Source: Actinomycetes bacterium (GTDB lineage Bacteria; Actinomycetota; Acidimicrobiia; Acidimicrobiales; JAMCQF01). Taken from it: 47,723 nt of DNA. Shown in pieces: positions 34,158-42,691 of this stretch. Both the position numbers and the translations under genes were made by a program. The stretch's first letter is position 1. Every line of letters starts with the position of its first letter. The notes under the pieces were generated by a model, which was not told the origin of the DNA, made no database searches, and was given only the letters and a program-made list of their open reading frames with translations. The stretch is from assembly GCA_021851885.1 (NCBI GenBank), contig JAJZBS010000011.1, positions 1 to 47,723 of the forward strand, written 5' to 3'.

Positions 34158-34408
34158 TGTTCCACTCTTTGGAGCCGATCGTCGGCGCGGTCCAGGGCGT
34201 GCTGCAGACAGAAGCGTCGCGGCCCGACGGGACCATCGGCCGGTGGGTCGTCGCCGTGCTGCTCATCGCGCTCGTCGCTTTGTGGATCACCCTCATCGCC
34301 GTCGTGGTCCGGCTCCACTCCCGCCTCGCAACTACCGCGACGACGGCAGCCGTTGCCACTGCACAAGGGCTGGACGCAGATGCACCGAAGCGGCCTGGAG
34401 GCGAGTAA
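34157..34408 (+). CDS. small single-TM protein closing the NrfD operon
   Basis: WVVAVLLIALVALWITLIAVVVRL; start overlaps NrfD stop (TGATG). Confidence 0.6.
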   Translation: MFHSLEPIVGAVQGVLQTEASRPDGTIGRWVVAVLLIALVALWITLIAVVVRLHSRLATTATTAAVATAQGLDADAPKRPGGE

Positions 34409-34465
34409 AGGCGTCCGCCCGCCACCAGCCCGCTCCGTCCCTTCCCGATTCACAATCCCCTCGAA

Positions 34466-35833
34466 CTAACGGCGGCGTGCCCCCAGGCAGCAGTGCTTGT
34501 ACTTCCGACCACTCCCGCAGGGGCACGCCTCGTTGCGCGATGCGTGTGACCAGCGGGCCCGTTCCTCCCGCTCCCGTGCGGCGAGCTCTCCCATGATCGT
34601 GGCGATTGGGCGCCCGGACCGCACGTGCAAGGCCATCCGCTGGGCGTAGGGATGGACGTGGCCGTAAAAGCGCCGGTAACCGGCGCACAGGTAGTTGAGC
34701 CCGACTTCGGTGCCCCCGTGGGGGATACTGCCACTCGCGACGCCCCGTTCTGCGCGATCCACCGGCGGCGGCACGAGGAACCGGTCCTTCGGGCATCCCC
34801 CGTTGCAGTAGCGAAGCACCGGGCACGCCCGGCAGCCGGGCGCGAGAAGGTCTAGCTTCGCCGCCCCGAAGGATTCCTGCTCGGCGCTGTCCACGAGGCC
34901 CAATAGCCCGGTGGCTGTCAGGTTGCCGAGACGGTGCTCGGCGTCGACGAAATGGTCGCAGGAGTAGACGCTCCCGTCGTGCTCGACAGCAGGTACCCGC
35001 CCGCAGGTCTCCGCCATGACGCACAGGTTGGGTGAGATCCCCCCCGCGACCAGGAGGCACTCGAGGAAGTTCTGGATGCCGATCCGGTCGACGTCGTTGC
35101 GGACCCACTCGTCGAAGATCGTGCAGAGGAACTCTCCCATCGCCTCGGCAGGCACCGACTCAGCGGTCACGGCGCCGTCACCGGTGCGCCGGACGACCGG
35201 CAGGAACTGCAGCCAGCGCACACCGGCGTCGAGGAAGAACCGGTACACGCCGAGCGGAGCGGTGGCCGTCGCGGCGTTGAGCGTGCAGAGCACGTCGGGC
35301 TCGATGCCGTGGGAACGGAGCAGCTCAAGCCCTCGCAGGGCACGCTCGTGGCTCGGGCGCCCGCGGCGATCGGGGCGCCCGGCGTCGTGGAGGGCGGCCG
35401 GGCCGTCGAGGCTGAGACCGACCGAGAACTCGTTGGCGGCGAGAAAACTGCACCAGCGATCGTCGAGCAGGGTGCCGTTCGTCTGCAGGTTGTTGACGGC
35501 GCGCCAGCCTTGAGGCAGGTAGCGCGCCTGGTAGTCAAGAGCCCTGCGGTAGAGCTCCCGGCCGGCCAGGGTTGGTTCCCCTCCATGCCAGACGAAGTGG
35601 ACGGTCGGTCCTGGGCTCGCTGCGATGAACTCCCGCACATACGCCTCGAGGACGGCGTCACTCATGCGATAACGCTCGCCGCGGGCAAACAGCCCCGTCT
35701 TGTCGAGGTAGTAGCAGTACCGGCAGTCGAGGTTGCACAGCGGCCCGACGGGCTTCGCCATGACGACGAGCGGGTCCGCTTCGATTGCCGTCGCCCCCCT
35801 TGAGGCAACGCCCGGCGGGCCTGCTGTGCTCAC
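34466..35833 (-). CDS. anSME-like radical SAM/SPASM protein with C-terminal SEC-C motif
   Basis: CNLDCRYCYYLDK, HFVWHGGEPTLAG, NNLQTNGTLLDDRWCSFL, SVGLSLDG; SPASM CGRVPAVEHDGSVYSCDHFV, CRACPVLRYCNGGCPKDR; SEC-C NEACPCGSGRKYKHCCLG. Confidence 0.92.
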   Translation of the reverse strand: MSTAGPPGVASRGATAIEADPLVVMAKPVGPLCNLDCRYCYYLDKTGLFARGERYRMSDAVLEAYVREFIAASPGPTVHFVWHGGEPTLAGRELYRRALDYQARYLPQGWRAVNNLQTNGTLLDDRWCSFLAANEFSVGLSLDGPAALHDAGRPDRRGRPSHERALRGLELLRSHGIEPDVLCTLNAATATAPLGVYRFFLDAGVRWLQFLPVVRRTGDGAVTAESVPAEAMGEFLCTIFDEWVRNDVDRIGIQNFLECLLVAGGISPNLCVMAETCGRVPAVEHDGSVYSCDHFVDAEHRLGNLTATGLLGLVDSAEQESFGAAKLDLLAPGCRACPVLRYCNGGCPKDRFLVPPPVDRAERGVASGSIPHGGTEVGLNYLCAGYRRFYGHVHPYAQRMALHVRSGRPIATIMGELAAREREERARWSHASRNEACPCGSGRKYKHCCLGARRR

Positions 35834-35849
35834 CTCTGTCCGGGGATCT

Positions 35850-38165
35850 CTAGCGCGTCACCGCCCGCGTCCCGCCGGCACCGGCTGCTGCTGCTTGGGC
35901 CCGTTGGGCCTCTACGCCCGCCGGCCAGCACAGGGCGAGAAGCTCGCGGGCGAAGCCGACGGCGTCGCTCGGCGCACCGTTGCGGGAGAATCCGGCGTGC
36001 GCCACGACGTCGGCCCCGGCCTTCTCCAGTGCCGCGGCCATCTCTGCGAGTGCCGCCTTCGGGGATACGGCGTAGGTGCAGAAGACGGCGGCCTTCTTAC
36101 CCCCGAGGTGCGGAAGCGCCGCGAGCCAATCGCGAGCCCGCCGTGCCGGATGGACCCCCGCCACGACGAACCCCTCGACCCACGATCCGACGATGACGAC
36201 ATCTGCGGCTGCGAGCTCACGCGCTCCGACCCTCTTCAGGGGCAGGGCAGTCACCTGGGCTCCGCGGCCCGTCAACGCACCGGCAATGGCACGGGCTGCC
36301 GTCTCGGTGCGACCCCCGTTGCTCTCGTAGCAGACAAGAACTCTGCTCGGGGCAACGGTGGGGCGGCCCGGGCGCCGCGGTTGGGACGCGAGCAACGACC
36401 GGACTGCGGCCCTACCTTGAGCCATCGCCTCGACGACGGTCGAGGGCCCGACGACGGCGTCACCGGCGGCGAACAGGCGATCGCGGAACGGGAGTGCCGC
36501 CGCCTGGATGCCGACCTCCCGACCGAGAGCGAGCGTGCCGACCGGGCGGCTGTGCGCGAACGGCGAGGCAGGGCCGGCAAGGACCCCACTTGCCATCCAG
36601 CTCCGGTCCGGGACCCCGGCAGGTGCGACACGCTTGAGCGGCGTCCCCGGGAGCACTTTGGTGAAGTCCGGGTCGTTTCGGTAGCCCATGGCCATGACGA
36701 CCATGTCGACGGGTACTTCGACAGGCTTTGCGCGCTGAACCTTCGGAAGCGTCGTCGGGCTCTCCTGGATTGTCGTGGCAAGATATGCACGACGGACCGT
36801 CGAGCGGCCGGCGGTCGCCGTACCGGGAGCCGGACCGTCGCCCCCCTCGAGACGGACCAGCGTGTGGAGGAAACGCACCTCCACGCCTTCAGCCTCCGCC
36901 TCGGCCAACTCGTCGGGCCGCACGGGAGCGAAGCGGCGATCCAGCCACTCGACACAGGTCGCCTCGATGCCGAGGCGGCGGGCCGACCGGGCCACGTCCA
37001 TCGCGGTGTTGCCGCCTCCGAGGACGAGGATGCGGTGCGCCCCGGCCGTCGCCGCACGGTCGACCTGGGGGGCTTCGCCCGCGGCCGGTGCCACGAGCGG
37101 GAGCACGCTCGCCAGGGTCGCCTCGCCGTCGAGGACGGCCTTCGATGCGTGCAGGAAGCTCGTCGCGTCAACGACGCCGTTCAGGTCTCCTCCGGGCACC
37201 GGAAGCCGCATCGGCACGCCCGCGCCGACGGTGAGGACGACCGCGTCATGGACGCTAAGAAGTTCGTCAAGGTCGCCGGCGGCCACTTCCTTGCCGCACT
37301 CGAGCGTCACACCGGCCGCGCGCAGCTGATCCCAGGCACGGTCGGCGACGGCTTCGGGCAGGGTGAAGTCCGGGATCCCCCAGCGCAGGAGCCCACCCGG
37401 GTTGTCGTCCTTCTCGAAGACGGTCACCTGTGCGCCGGCCGACGCAAGGTCCCAGGCTGCCGCGATCCCCGCGGGACCTGCCCCGACGACGGCGACCGAC
37501 AGGTCGTCACCTGCCGATGACGTCTTGGCCAGGGGCGGGACCGGGGCCTGCTCGGTGATGAAGCGCTCGATGGCCCCGATCGCAACCGGAGTCCCGCCGG
37601 CGAGTGACCAGCTGCACGCCCCCTCGCACTGGGCTGACTGGTCGCAGACACGCGAGCACACGTCGGGCAGGAGGGTCGTCCGCCGCAGAATCGTGTGGGC
37701 GCGCTCCAGGTCCTTGTCCGCCACCGCCGAGATGAAACCAGGGATGTCGTTGTGCGCCGGGCAGCCCCGGACACATGTCGGATCGGGGCAGCTCAGGCAG
37801 CGGGATGCCTCGGCGAGAGCCTCATCCCAGGTCGAGAAGCCCGAACGCGTCTCGGACACGTCACCTTCGATGCGCGCCGGGTGCTGGGTCGTGACCGCCG
37901 TGCGCGCCGTGACAATGAGAGGCCCACTCACCGTGATCGCCGAGAACGGGCACGTGCGGACGCACTGGCGGCATCCGACGCACTTGGTCTCGTCGGCGAC
38001 GGCAATCCAGAGCTCGCTGTTCATGCTCAGAGCCTCTTCCGGGCAGCGCACGACGCACTCCTGGCACCCCGCGCACCTGTCCGCGAAGATCGAGACATGG
38101 GGGTGTCCGTTGGTCTGGCCTGCTTGCGTCCCCTGTGCGGCACCGGCTGTGTCGAGAACAGTCAT
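35850..38165 (-). CDS. ferredoxin - GltD-like FAD oxidoreductase - flavodoxin fusion
   Basis: CAGCQECVVRCP, CVGCRQCVRTCP; CLSCPDPTCVRGCPAHNDIPGFI; VAVVGAGPAGIAAAWDLASAG, ILVLGGGNTAMDVARSARRLG; C-term VLVCYESNGGRTETAARAIAGALTGRGAQVTALPL flavodoxin-like. Confidence 0.9.
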   Translation of the reverse strand: MTVLDTAGAAQGTQAGQTNGHPHVSIFADRCAGCQECVVRCPEEALSMNSELWIAVADETKCVGCRQCVRTCPFSAITVSGPLIVTARTAVTTQHPARIEGDVSETRSGFSTWDEALAEASRCLSCPDPTCVRGCPAHNDIPGFISAVADKDLERAHTILRRTTLLPDVCSRVCDQSAQCEGACSWSLAGGTPVAIGAIERFITEQAPVPPLAKTSSAGDDLSVAVVGAGPAGIAAAWDLASAGAQVTVFEKDDNPGGLLRWGIPDFTLPEAVADRAWDQLRAAGVTLECGKEVAAGDLDELLSVHDAVVLTVGAGVPMRLPVPGGDLNGVVDATSFLHASKAVLDGEATLASVLPLVAPAAGEAPQVDRAATAGAHRILVLGGGNTAMDVARSARRLGIEATCVEWLDRRFAPVRPDELAEAEAEGVEVRFLHTLVRLEGGDGPAPGTATAGRSTVRRAYLATTIQESPTTLPKVQRAKPVEVPVDMVVMAMGYRNDPDFTKVLPGTPLKRVAPAGVPDRSWMASGVLAGPASPFAHSRPVGTLALGREVGIQAAALPFRDRLFAAGDAVVGPSTVVEAMAQGRAAVRSLLASQPRRPGRPTVAPSRVLVCYESNGGRTETAARAIAGALTGRGAQVTALPLKRVGARELAAADVVIVGSWVEGFVVAGVHPARRARDWLAALPHLGGKKAAVFCTYAVSPKAALAEMAAALEKAGADVVAHAGFSRNGAPSDAVGFARELLALCWPAGVEAQRAQAAAAGAGGTRAVTR

Positions 38166-38183
38166 GTGATGTCTCCTCCTCGC

Positions 38184-39737
38184 TCAGTTCGCCGCGTGCA
38201 TGATCACGTAGAGGACGGCGGTCGCCGCCCCGCTCGCCAGGACTATCGCAAGCGTCGACATGTAGATGCCTATGTGCCCACGGCTGACCGACACGAGCTC
38301 GCGTCGGGTGATCCTCCACATGGACCAGGCCGACGCCAGCGTCCCGACGACGATCACGGCGACTTGCGTGAACACGATCCAGCCGTTCGTCATGATCGAG
38401 AGGTGGAACAGGGATGACTTGGCCGAAGCGAAGCCGAAGATGTGCATCACTGCCGGCACGACCCGTGGCGAGTACTTCAGGAACTTCGGCAGCTGGCGGG
38501 CGAAGTAGTCCGCTCCGACGATCGGGATGAGCCCGTAGGCGATGGGCATGAAGTAGGTGCGGAACTGCGACTTCTTCTCGATGAAGTTCCCCGGCTGGTC
38601 GAAGCGGAGCGAGCGGTTGGCGAATGCCTTGCTCACCAGCCAGGCCACACCGGAGACGAGAGCTGCGCCGACGATGATGAAGCCCAGGTAGTCCACCGGG
38701 TTCGGGTACTGCGGGAAGTGCAGCTCGGTGTTCAACCAGTTGTCGATCGCGGCGAAGACGTTCGTTGCGTTGAACTGTTGGTAGAGCACGAGGCCGAAGA
38801 GAAGGGCGATGCCCCATGCGACGTCGATGCGGCGCCGGCGGGGAGCGACGACCGAGGTGAGGGGCTTCTGGAGGAAGAGCCCCACGTTGCCCTCGGGGCA
38901 CGACTTGTAGCACTCGCTGCACAGACCGCAGTAGAGGTTCGAGTCTGCGCTGCCCGGCCAGGTGTACCAGGGGCATCCATATCCGTCGGCGCTGCCGCGC
39001 ATGCAGTCCTTCGTCGTACACGAAAGGCAGACCTCACGGTCCTTGGTGCGGAACCCGGCAACCGAGCCCATCGACCCGACCGAGCCGATCAACGTCGACA
39101 GGGGGCAGATGTAGCGGCAGAAAGTGCGCCGCTCGAAGACCATGAAGAACACGAGCGCCGAGGCCACGATCCCGATCACCATGAACGAGGTCGCAATCGG
39201 GTTGCCGGGGCCCGCGATGTTGAAGAACTCCTCGAGCCAGGTGAGGATAAGGAACGACACGACCGGGATGAGGAACCCGTAACGCGCCAGGCGGGCCGGG
39301 AACTTGCGGCCGAGCCCGAGGCTCTTCTGCGTCCGCTTCCAGAAGGTCCGGCGCTGGATCCACTCGGCGAACCCACCGAAGGGGCACATGACGCACCAGG
39401 CCCGCCCGACAACGACCATCATCACGAAGACGAGGCAGAACCACACGTACCACGTGATGGCCGTGCCGAAGTTGAGCCCGGGGTCGGCCGTGCCGACGAA
39501 CCCGAGCAGGACGACGGCCCAGAAGACGATCTGGTTCGGCAGGATCAGGAAGAACTGGAACTTCCTGTTGCGAATGAGCCGGGCGACCAGCGGAAACCGG
39601 GTGACTTCGAGGCTCGGTTGGACGTCGCTCGAGCTGAATCGCTCAGTGACACCTTTGCGGACCGGCGGCCGTAGGTGCACGGCCACCGGAACCGGATCGG
39701 CGATCCTCGTCGCTTCTTCCTGTACAGAAAGGGCCAT
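38184..39737 (-). CDS. NapH/NosR-like membrane polyferredoxin
   Basis: GRAWCVMCPFGGFAEW and RRTFCRYICPLSTLIG; CLSCTTKDCMRG, CGLCSECYKSCP; many TMs. ATG at 39737 preferred over GTG 39743 (SD AGGGGG). Confidence 0.87.
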   Translation of the reverse strand: MALSVQEEATRIADPVPVAVHLRPPVRKGVTERFSSSDVQPSLEVTRFPLVARLIRNRKFQFFLILPNQIVFWAVVLLGFVGTADPGLNFGTAITWYVWFCLVFVMMVVVGRAWCVMCPFGGFAEWIQRRTFWKRTQKSLGLGRKFPARLARYGFLIPVVSFLILTWLEEFFNIAGPGNPIATSFMVIGIVASALVFFMVFERRTFCRYICPLSTLIGSVGSMGSVAGFRTKDREVCLSCTTKDCMRGSADGYGCPWYTWPGSADSNLYCGLCSECYKSCPEGNVGLFLQKPLTSVVAPRRRRIDVAWGIALLFGLVLYQQFNATNVFAAIDNWLNTELHFPQYPNPVDYLGFIIVGAALVSGVAWLVSKAFANRSLRFDQPGNFIEKKSQFRTYFMPIAYGLIPIVGADYFARQLPKFLKYSPRVVPAVMHIFGFASAKSSLFHLSIMTNGWIVFTQVAVIVVGTLASAWSMWRITRRELVSVSRGHIGIYMSTLAIVLASGAATAVLYVIMHAAN

Positions 39738-39780
39738 GCCCACCCCCTGTGTCTAGGTACTTATCGTTTGCTTGGACGCT

Positions 39781-39808
39781 ACAATAGCACTGTCTTACAT
39801 CACGTCAA
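39781..39808 (-). promoter_or_regulatory. candidate sigma70-like promoter for the polyferredoxin operon
   Basis: Minus strand TTGACG (39808..39803) -16 nt- TATTGT (39786..39781), in the AT-rich divergent region with rrf2-like gene. Confidence 0.4.
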
Positions 39809-39829
39809 GTTCTGCACTACACTACTTGC

Positions 39830-40879
39830 GTGAACCTGGCTCTGTCGAAGCGGGGCGACTACGTGGTGCGGGCGGCGGTCCGCCTCGCCCGAGCACACGC
39901 AACCTCGCCCGATGTCCAGACCAAGCTGCGCGAGATCTCGGCCGACATGGGGATCCCTCGCACCTTCGTCTCCCAGATCCTCGGCGACCTCGTCCACGCC
40001 GGCCTGGCAGTCTCCTTCGCCGGCAAGGACGGGGGCTACCGCCTCGCCCGAGAGCCTGAGGACGTGAACCTGCTTTCCATCGTCGAGGCCGCCGAGGGCC
40101 CCATCGCCACCCAGGCGTGCGCCCTCGGCGAGGGGCCCTGCCACTGGCAGGACGTCTGCCCGCTCCACGAGACCTGGTCGCGCGCGAGCAACGCCTTGAC
40201 CGAGGTGCTGGTCTCGACGACCCTTGCGGAGCTCGCCGAGAGGGACCGGAGGATCGAAGAAGGCTCGTACCCTGTCCCCGCCGATGCCCACCGGCTGGCA
40301 CCGGCACTGACCGGCGGCGTCGCGGTCGCCGACTCCGTGCACGTCGAGCTGCCGGTCGCCGTCGTCGCCGGCCGCCTCGGCACGGGCGCAAGTTGGCTCG
40401 CCCCACACGCGGCGGCCGCTTCAGCCGAAGCTGCGGCAGGCGGTGCAGTAGAGCCCACGGTCGAGATGCGCGTCGGCCCGGGAGGACCGTCGTGGCTCGG
40501 CAAGACGGTGCGCGTCCACCTGGGCCGCAGCCAGACCAAGAGCGACGGCATCGCCCTCCCCCTCGCATGGGAGGCCACCGGCCGCAGCGGCCTCTTCCCG
40601 CGCCTCGACGGCGAGCTCCGCCTGTGCGCCATCGATCCGGAGCGCACCGAGCTCCGCCTGACCGGCCACTACTGCCCGCCCTTCGGCAAAGCCGGCATGG
40701 TCGTCGACGATGCCCTCATGGCCCGCGTCGCACGCTCGACCGTGCGCTCGTTCCTCCGGCGTGTCGCCCGGGCCCTCGACGAAGTGCCCGCCGAACCCCC
40801 GGTCACTGCCGCCCCCGAGGTCTCCCCCGTTCCCGCTCCCCGCAAACGCATCGGGACGGCGCACCCGGAGATGGCCTAG
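39830..40879 (+). CDS. Rrf2 family regulator with Fe-S Cys triad and long C-terminal domain
   Basis: LSKRGDYVVRAAVRLARAH ... LREISADMGIPRTFVSQILGDLVHAGLAVSFAGKDGGYRLAREPEDVNLLSIVEA; CALGEGPCHWQDVC; additional ~190 aa C-terminal region. Confidence 0.9.
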   Translation: MNLALSKRGDYVVRAAVRLARAHATSPDVQTKLREISADMGIPRTFVSQILGDLVHAGLAVSFAGKDGGYRLAREPEDVNLLSIVEAAEGPIATQACALGEGPCHWQDVCPLHETWSRASNALTEVLVSTTLAELAERDRRIEEGSYPVPADAHRLAPALTGGVAVADSVHVELPVAVVAGRLGTGASWLAPHAAAASAEAAAGGAVEPTVEMRVGPGGPSWLGKTVRVHLGRSQTKSDGIALPLAWEATGRSGLFPRLDGELRLCAIDPERTELRLTGHYCPPFGKAGMVVDDALMARVARSTVRSFLRRVARALDEVPAEPPVTAAPEVSPVPAPRKRIGTAHPEMA

Positions 40880-40905
40880 GCCACGAGCCGCCACCGCGGC
40901 ACCTG

Positions 40906-40910
40906 CTCAG
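40906..40910. repeat. 5-bp target-site duplication CTCAG, left copy (right copy 42691..42695)
   Basis: Identical 5-mers immediately outside both TIRs. Confidence 0.8.
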
Positions 40911-40917
40911 CCTGTAA

Positions 40918-41274
40918 CTAAACCTCCGCTTCGGCCTCGAGAATGAGGTTCGTCGCCTCTTCGGCGACCTCGTGTAGCTCGTCGATGAGCGCGCGGAGCC
41001 TTCGGTCGTTGCCGATCCACTCGAGATAGCGCTCGGCCTCGCGATCGGAGAGTCGTCGGTTGACGGTCTTGCCGCCGACCTTCGCCGTCCATTGCCAATA
41101 CGGCCCGTGCGCTTGCGAGGGGTCAGCGTGGCAGCGGCAGCTCGGCGTGCCGCAGTAGTTGAAGCGCTTCGCGACTGAGCCGGACCGGACGAACCCAATC
41201 TCGCCGATCTCGCCAAGCAGCTCGCGATAGCGCCGCTCGTGCTCCTCGATGTCCGCTGTCTTCTTTCGCGCCAC
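40918..41274 (-). CDS. DUF6788-like IS-associated protein
   Basis: GEIGFVRSGSVAKRFNYCGTPSCRCHADPSQAHGPYWQWTAKVGGKTVNRRLSDREAERYLEWIGNDRRLRALIDEL; stop codon lies in the left TIR. Confidence 0.75.
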   Translation of the reverse strand: MARKKTADIEEHERRYRELLGEIGEIGFVRSGSVAKRFNYCGTPSCRCHADPSQAHGPYWQWTAKVGGKTVNRRLSDREAERYLEWIGNDRRLRALIDELHEVAEEATNLILEAEAEV

Positions 41275-41339
41275 GTCGCCAGTCTTCCGCCAGAAGGGGA
41301 TCCACTAGCTGGTACCCGATAGTACCCAGACTATCGTGC

Positions 41340-42675
41340 ATGGTCTCCGCCGAGAAGGCGACGCTCCAGTCGTTTCGTCGCGACCTGTACGCGACGTTCG
41401 AGCGGTGGGGCGACGCTCTCTTCGAGTTGGCCGACGCGCTGGTGTTGTTGGCACCTCCGAACCCGTTACCTCGCTGCTCGCGCTCAGTATCGAGCCGGAG
41501 TTCTCGCGCAGCCACGGCAGCCTCTACAAGGCGCTCGAACGCGGACGGGTCGACGAGGAGGCGCTGCGGTCGCTGCTCGTCGCCAACCGACCCGACGAGT
41601 GGCCGATGGTCTTCGCCGTCGACGCGTCGCCTGTGGAGCACTGCGACGCGGAGTGCAGCGGGGAGCGCGGCTCTTACTACTCCGCCTCGCGGCACTCAGC
41701 CGGCCAGCCGATCGTCGCCGGGTGGCACTACCAGTGGATCTGCCAGCTCTCGTGGGCACCGGACGGCCGGACGGCGCCGGTGGATGTGCTGCGCTTGCCT
41801 CTCAGCGTTGACGAGACCACCGCGACCGTCTCCCAGCTCGGCGTCTCGTCGCGCTCGTGCCCAGAGAGGGCGAGGTGCCGCTGTTCGTGCTCGACGCTGG
41901 CTACGACCCGATCGCGATCGGCCACGACCTCAACGACGGGCGGTGCGAGATCGTCTGTCGCGTCCGCGATGACCGCGTTTTCTACGCCGACGCGCCGACG
42001 AAGCCGAACCGACCGCCGGAGACCGGCGGGCGCCCGCCGCTCCACGGGCGGCGATCGAAGTGCTCCGATCGCGACAGCTGGCCCGAGCCGGACGCGCACC
42101 TCGTCATCGACGACTCCCGGTACGGGACGCTCACCGTCACCGCCTGGCACGCTATGCACCCGCGCCTTTCCGGACGCGGCCACTGGGCCGAGTGGGCGAA
42201 GCCGCCGATCGTGCGCGGCTCGGTGATCCGCGTCGACGTCGAGCACCTGCCGCGCCCGACGTCGCGTGCGAAGAAGACGCTGTGGCTATGGTGGTCCGGC
42301 AAGGGCGAGCCCGACATCGAGCGGTGCGCACGCGCCTACCTCCGCCGCTTCGACATCGAGCACACCTTCCGCTTCATGAAGCAGTCGCTCGGCTGGACGG
42401 CTTCGAAGGTCCAGACCCTCGAACAGGCAGACCGCTGGGCATGGCTCGTCGCCGCGGTGCTCACCGAGCTCCGGCTCGCCCGCGGGCTCGTCGGTGATCT
42501 CCGGCTCCCCTGGGAGAAGCCGCTCGCGCCCATGAAGCTGACACCTGCGCGGGTCCGGCGGGGGTTTCGTCGACTTCGTGCAACGCTCGGCACGCCGGCC
42601 AGTCCACCAAAATCCCAAACACCGGGGCCCGGGTACTCGGATCACTCTCCCCACTTCATCGAGAAGCGCCCGTAA
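41340..42675 (+). pseudogene. transposase split across three reading frames
   Basis: Consecutive fragments: MVSAEKATLQSFRRDLYATFERWGDALFELADAL (frame of 41340), VTSLLALSIEPEFSRSHGSLYKALERGRVDEEALRSLL...VFAVDASPVEH (frame of 41336), FVLDAGYDPIAIGHDL...RRFDIEHTFRFMKQSLGWTASKVQTLEQADRWAWLVAA (frame of 41857). Confidence 0.85.
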
Positions 42676-42691
42676 TGGTCTAGTTACAAGC

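Larger units (their letters stand above)
40911..42690. mobile_element. insertion sequence, NF041680-family-like transposase plus DUF6788-type ORF
   Basis: Imperfect TIRs CCTGTAACTAAACC (40911..40924) and rc CTTGTAACTAGACC (42677..42690), flanked by direct repeat CTCAG (40906..40910 and 42691..42695). Confidence 0.88.

Noticed and set aside
35733-37520. 595-aa plus-strand ORF and 38442..39674 (410 aa)
   Set aside because: Both lie antisense to clear FeS/FAD proteins and lack motifs.
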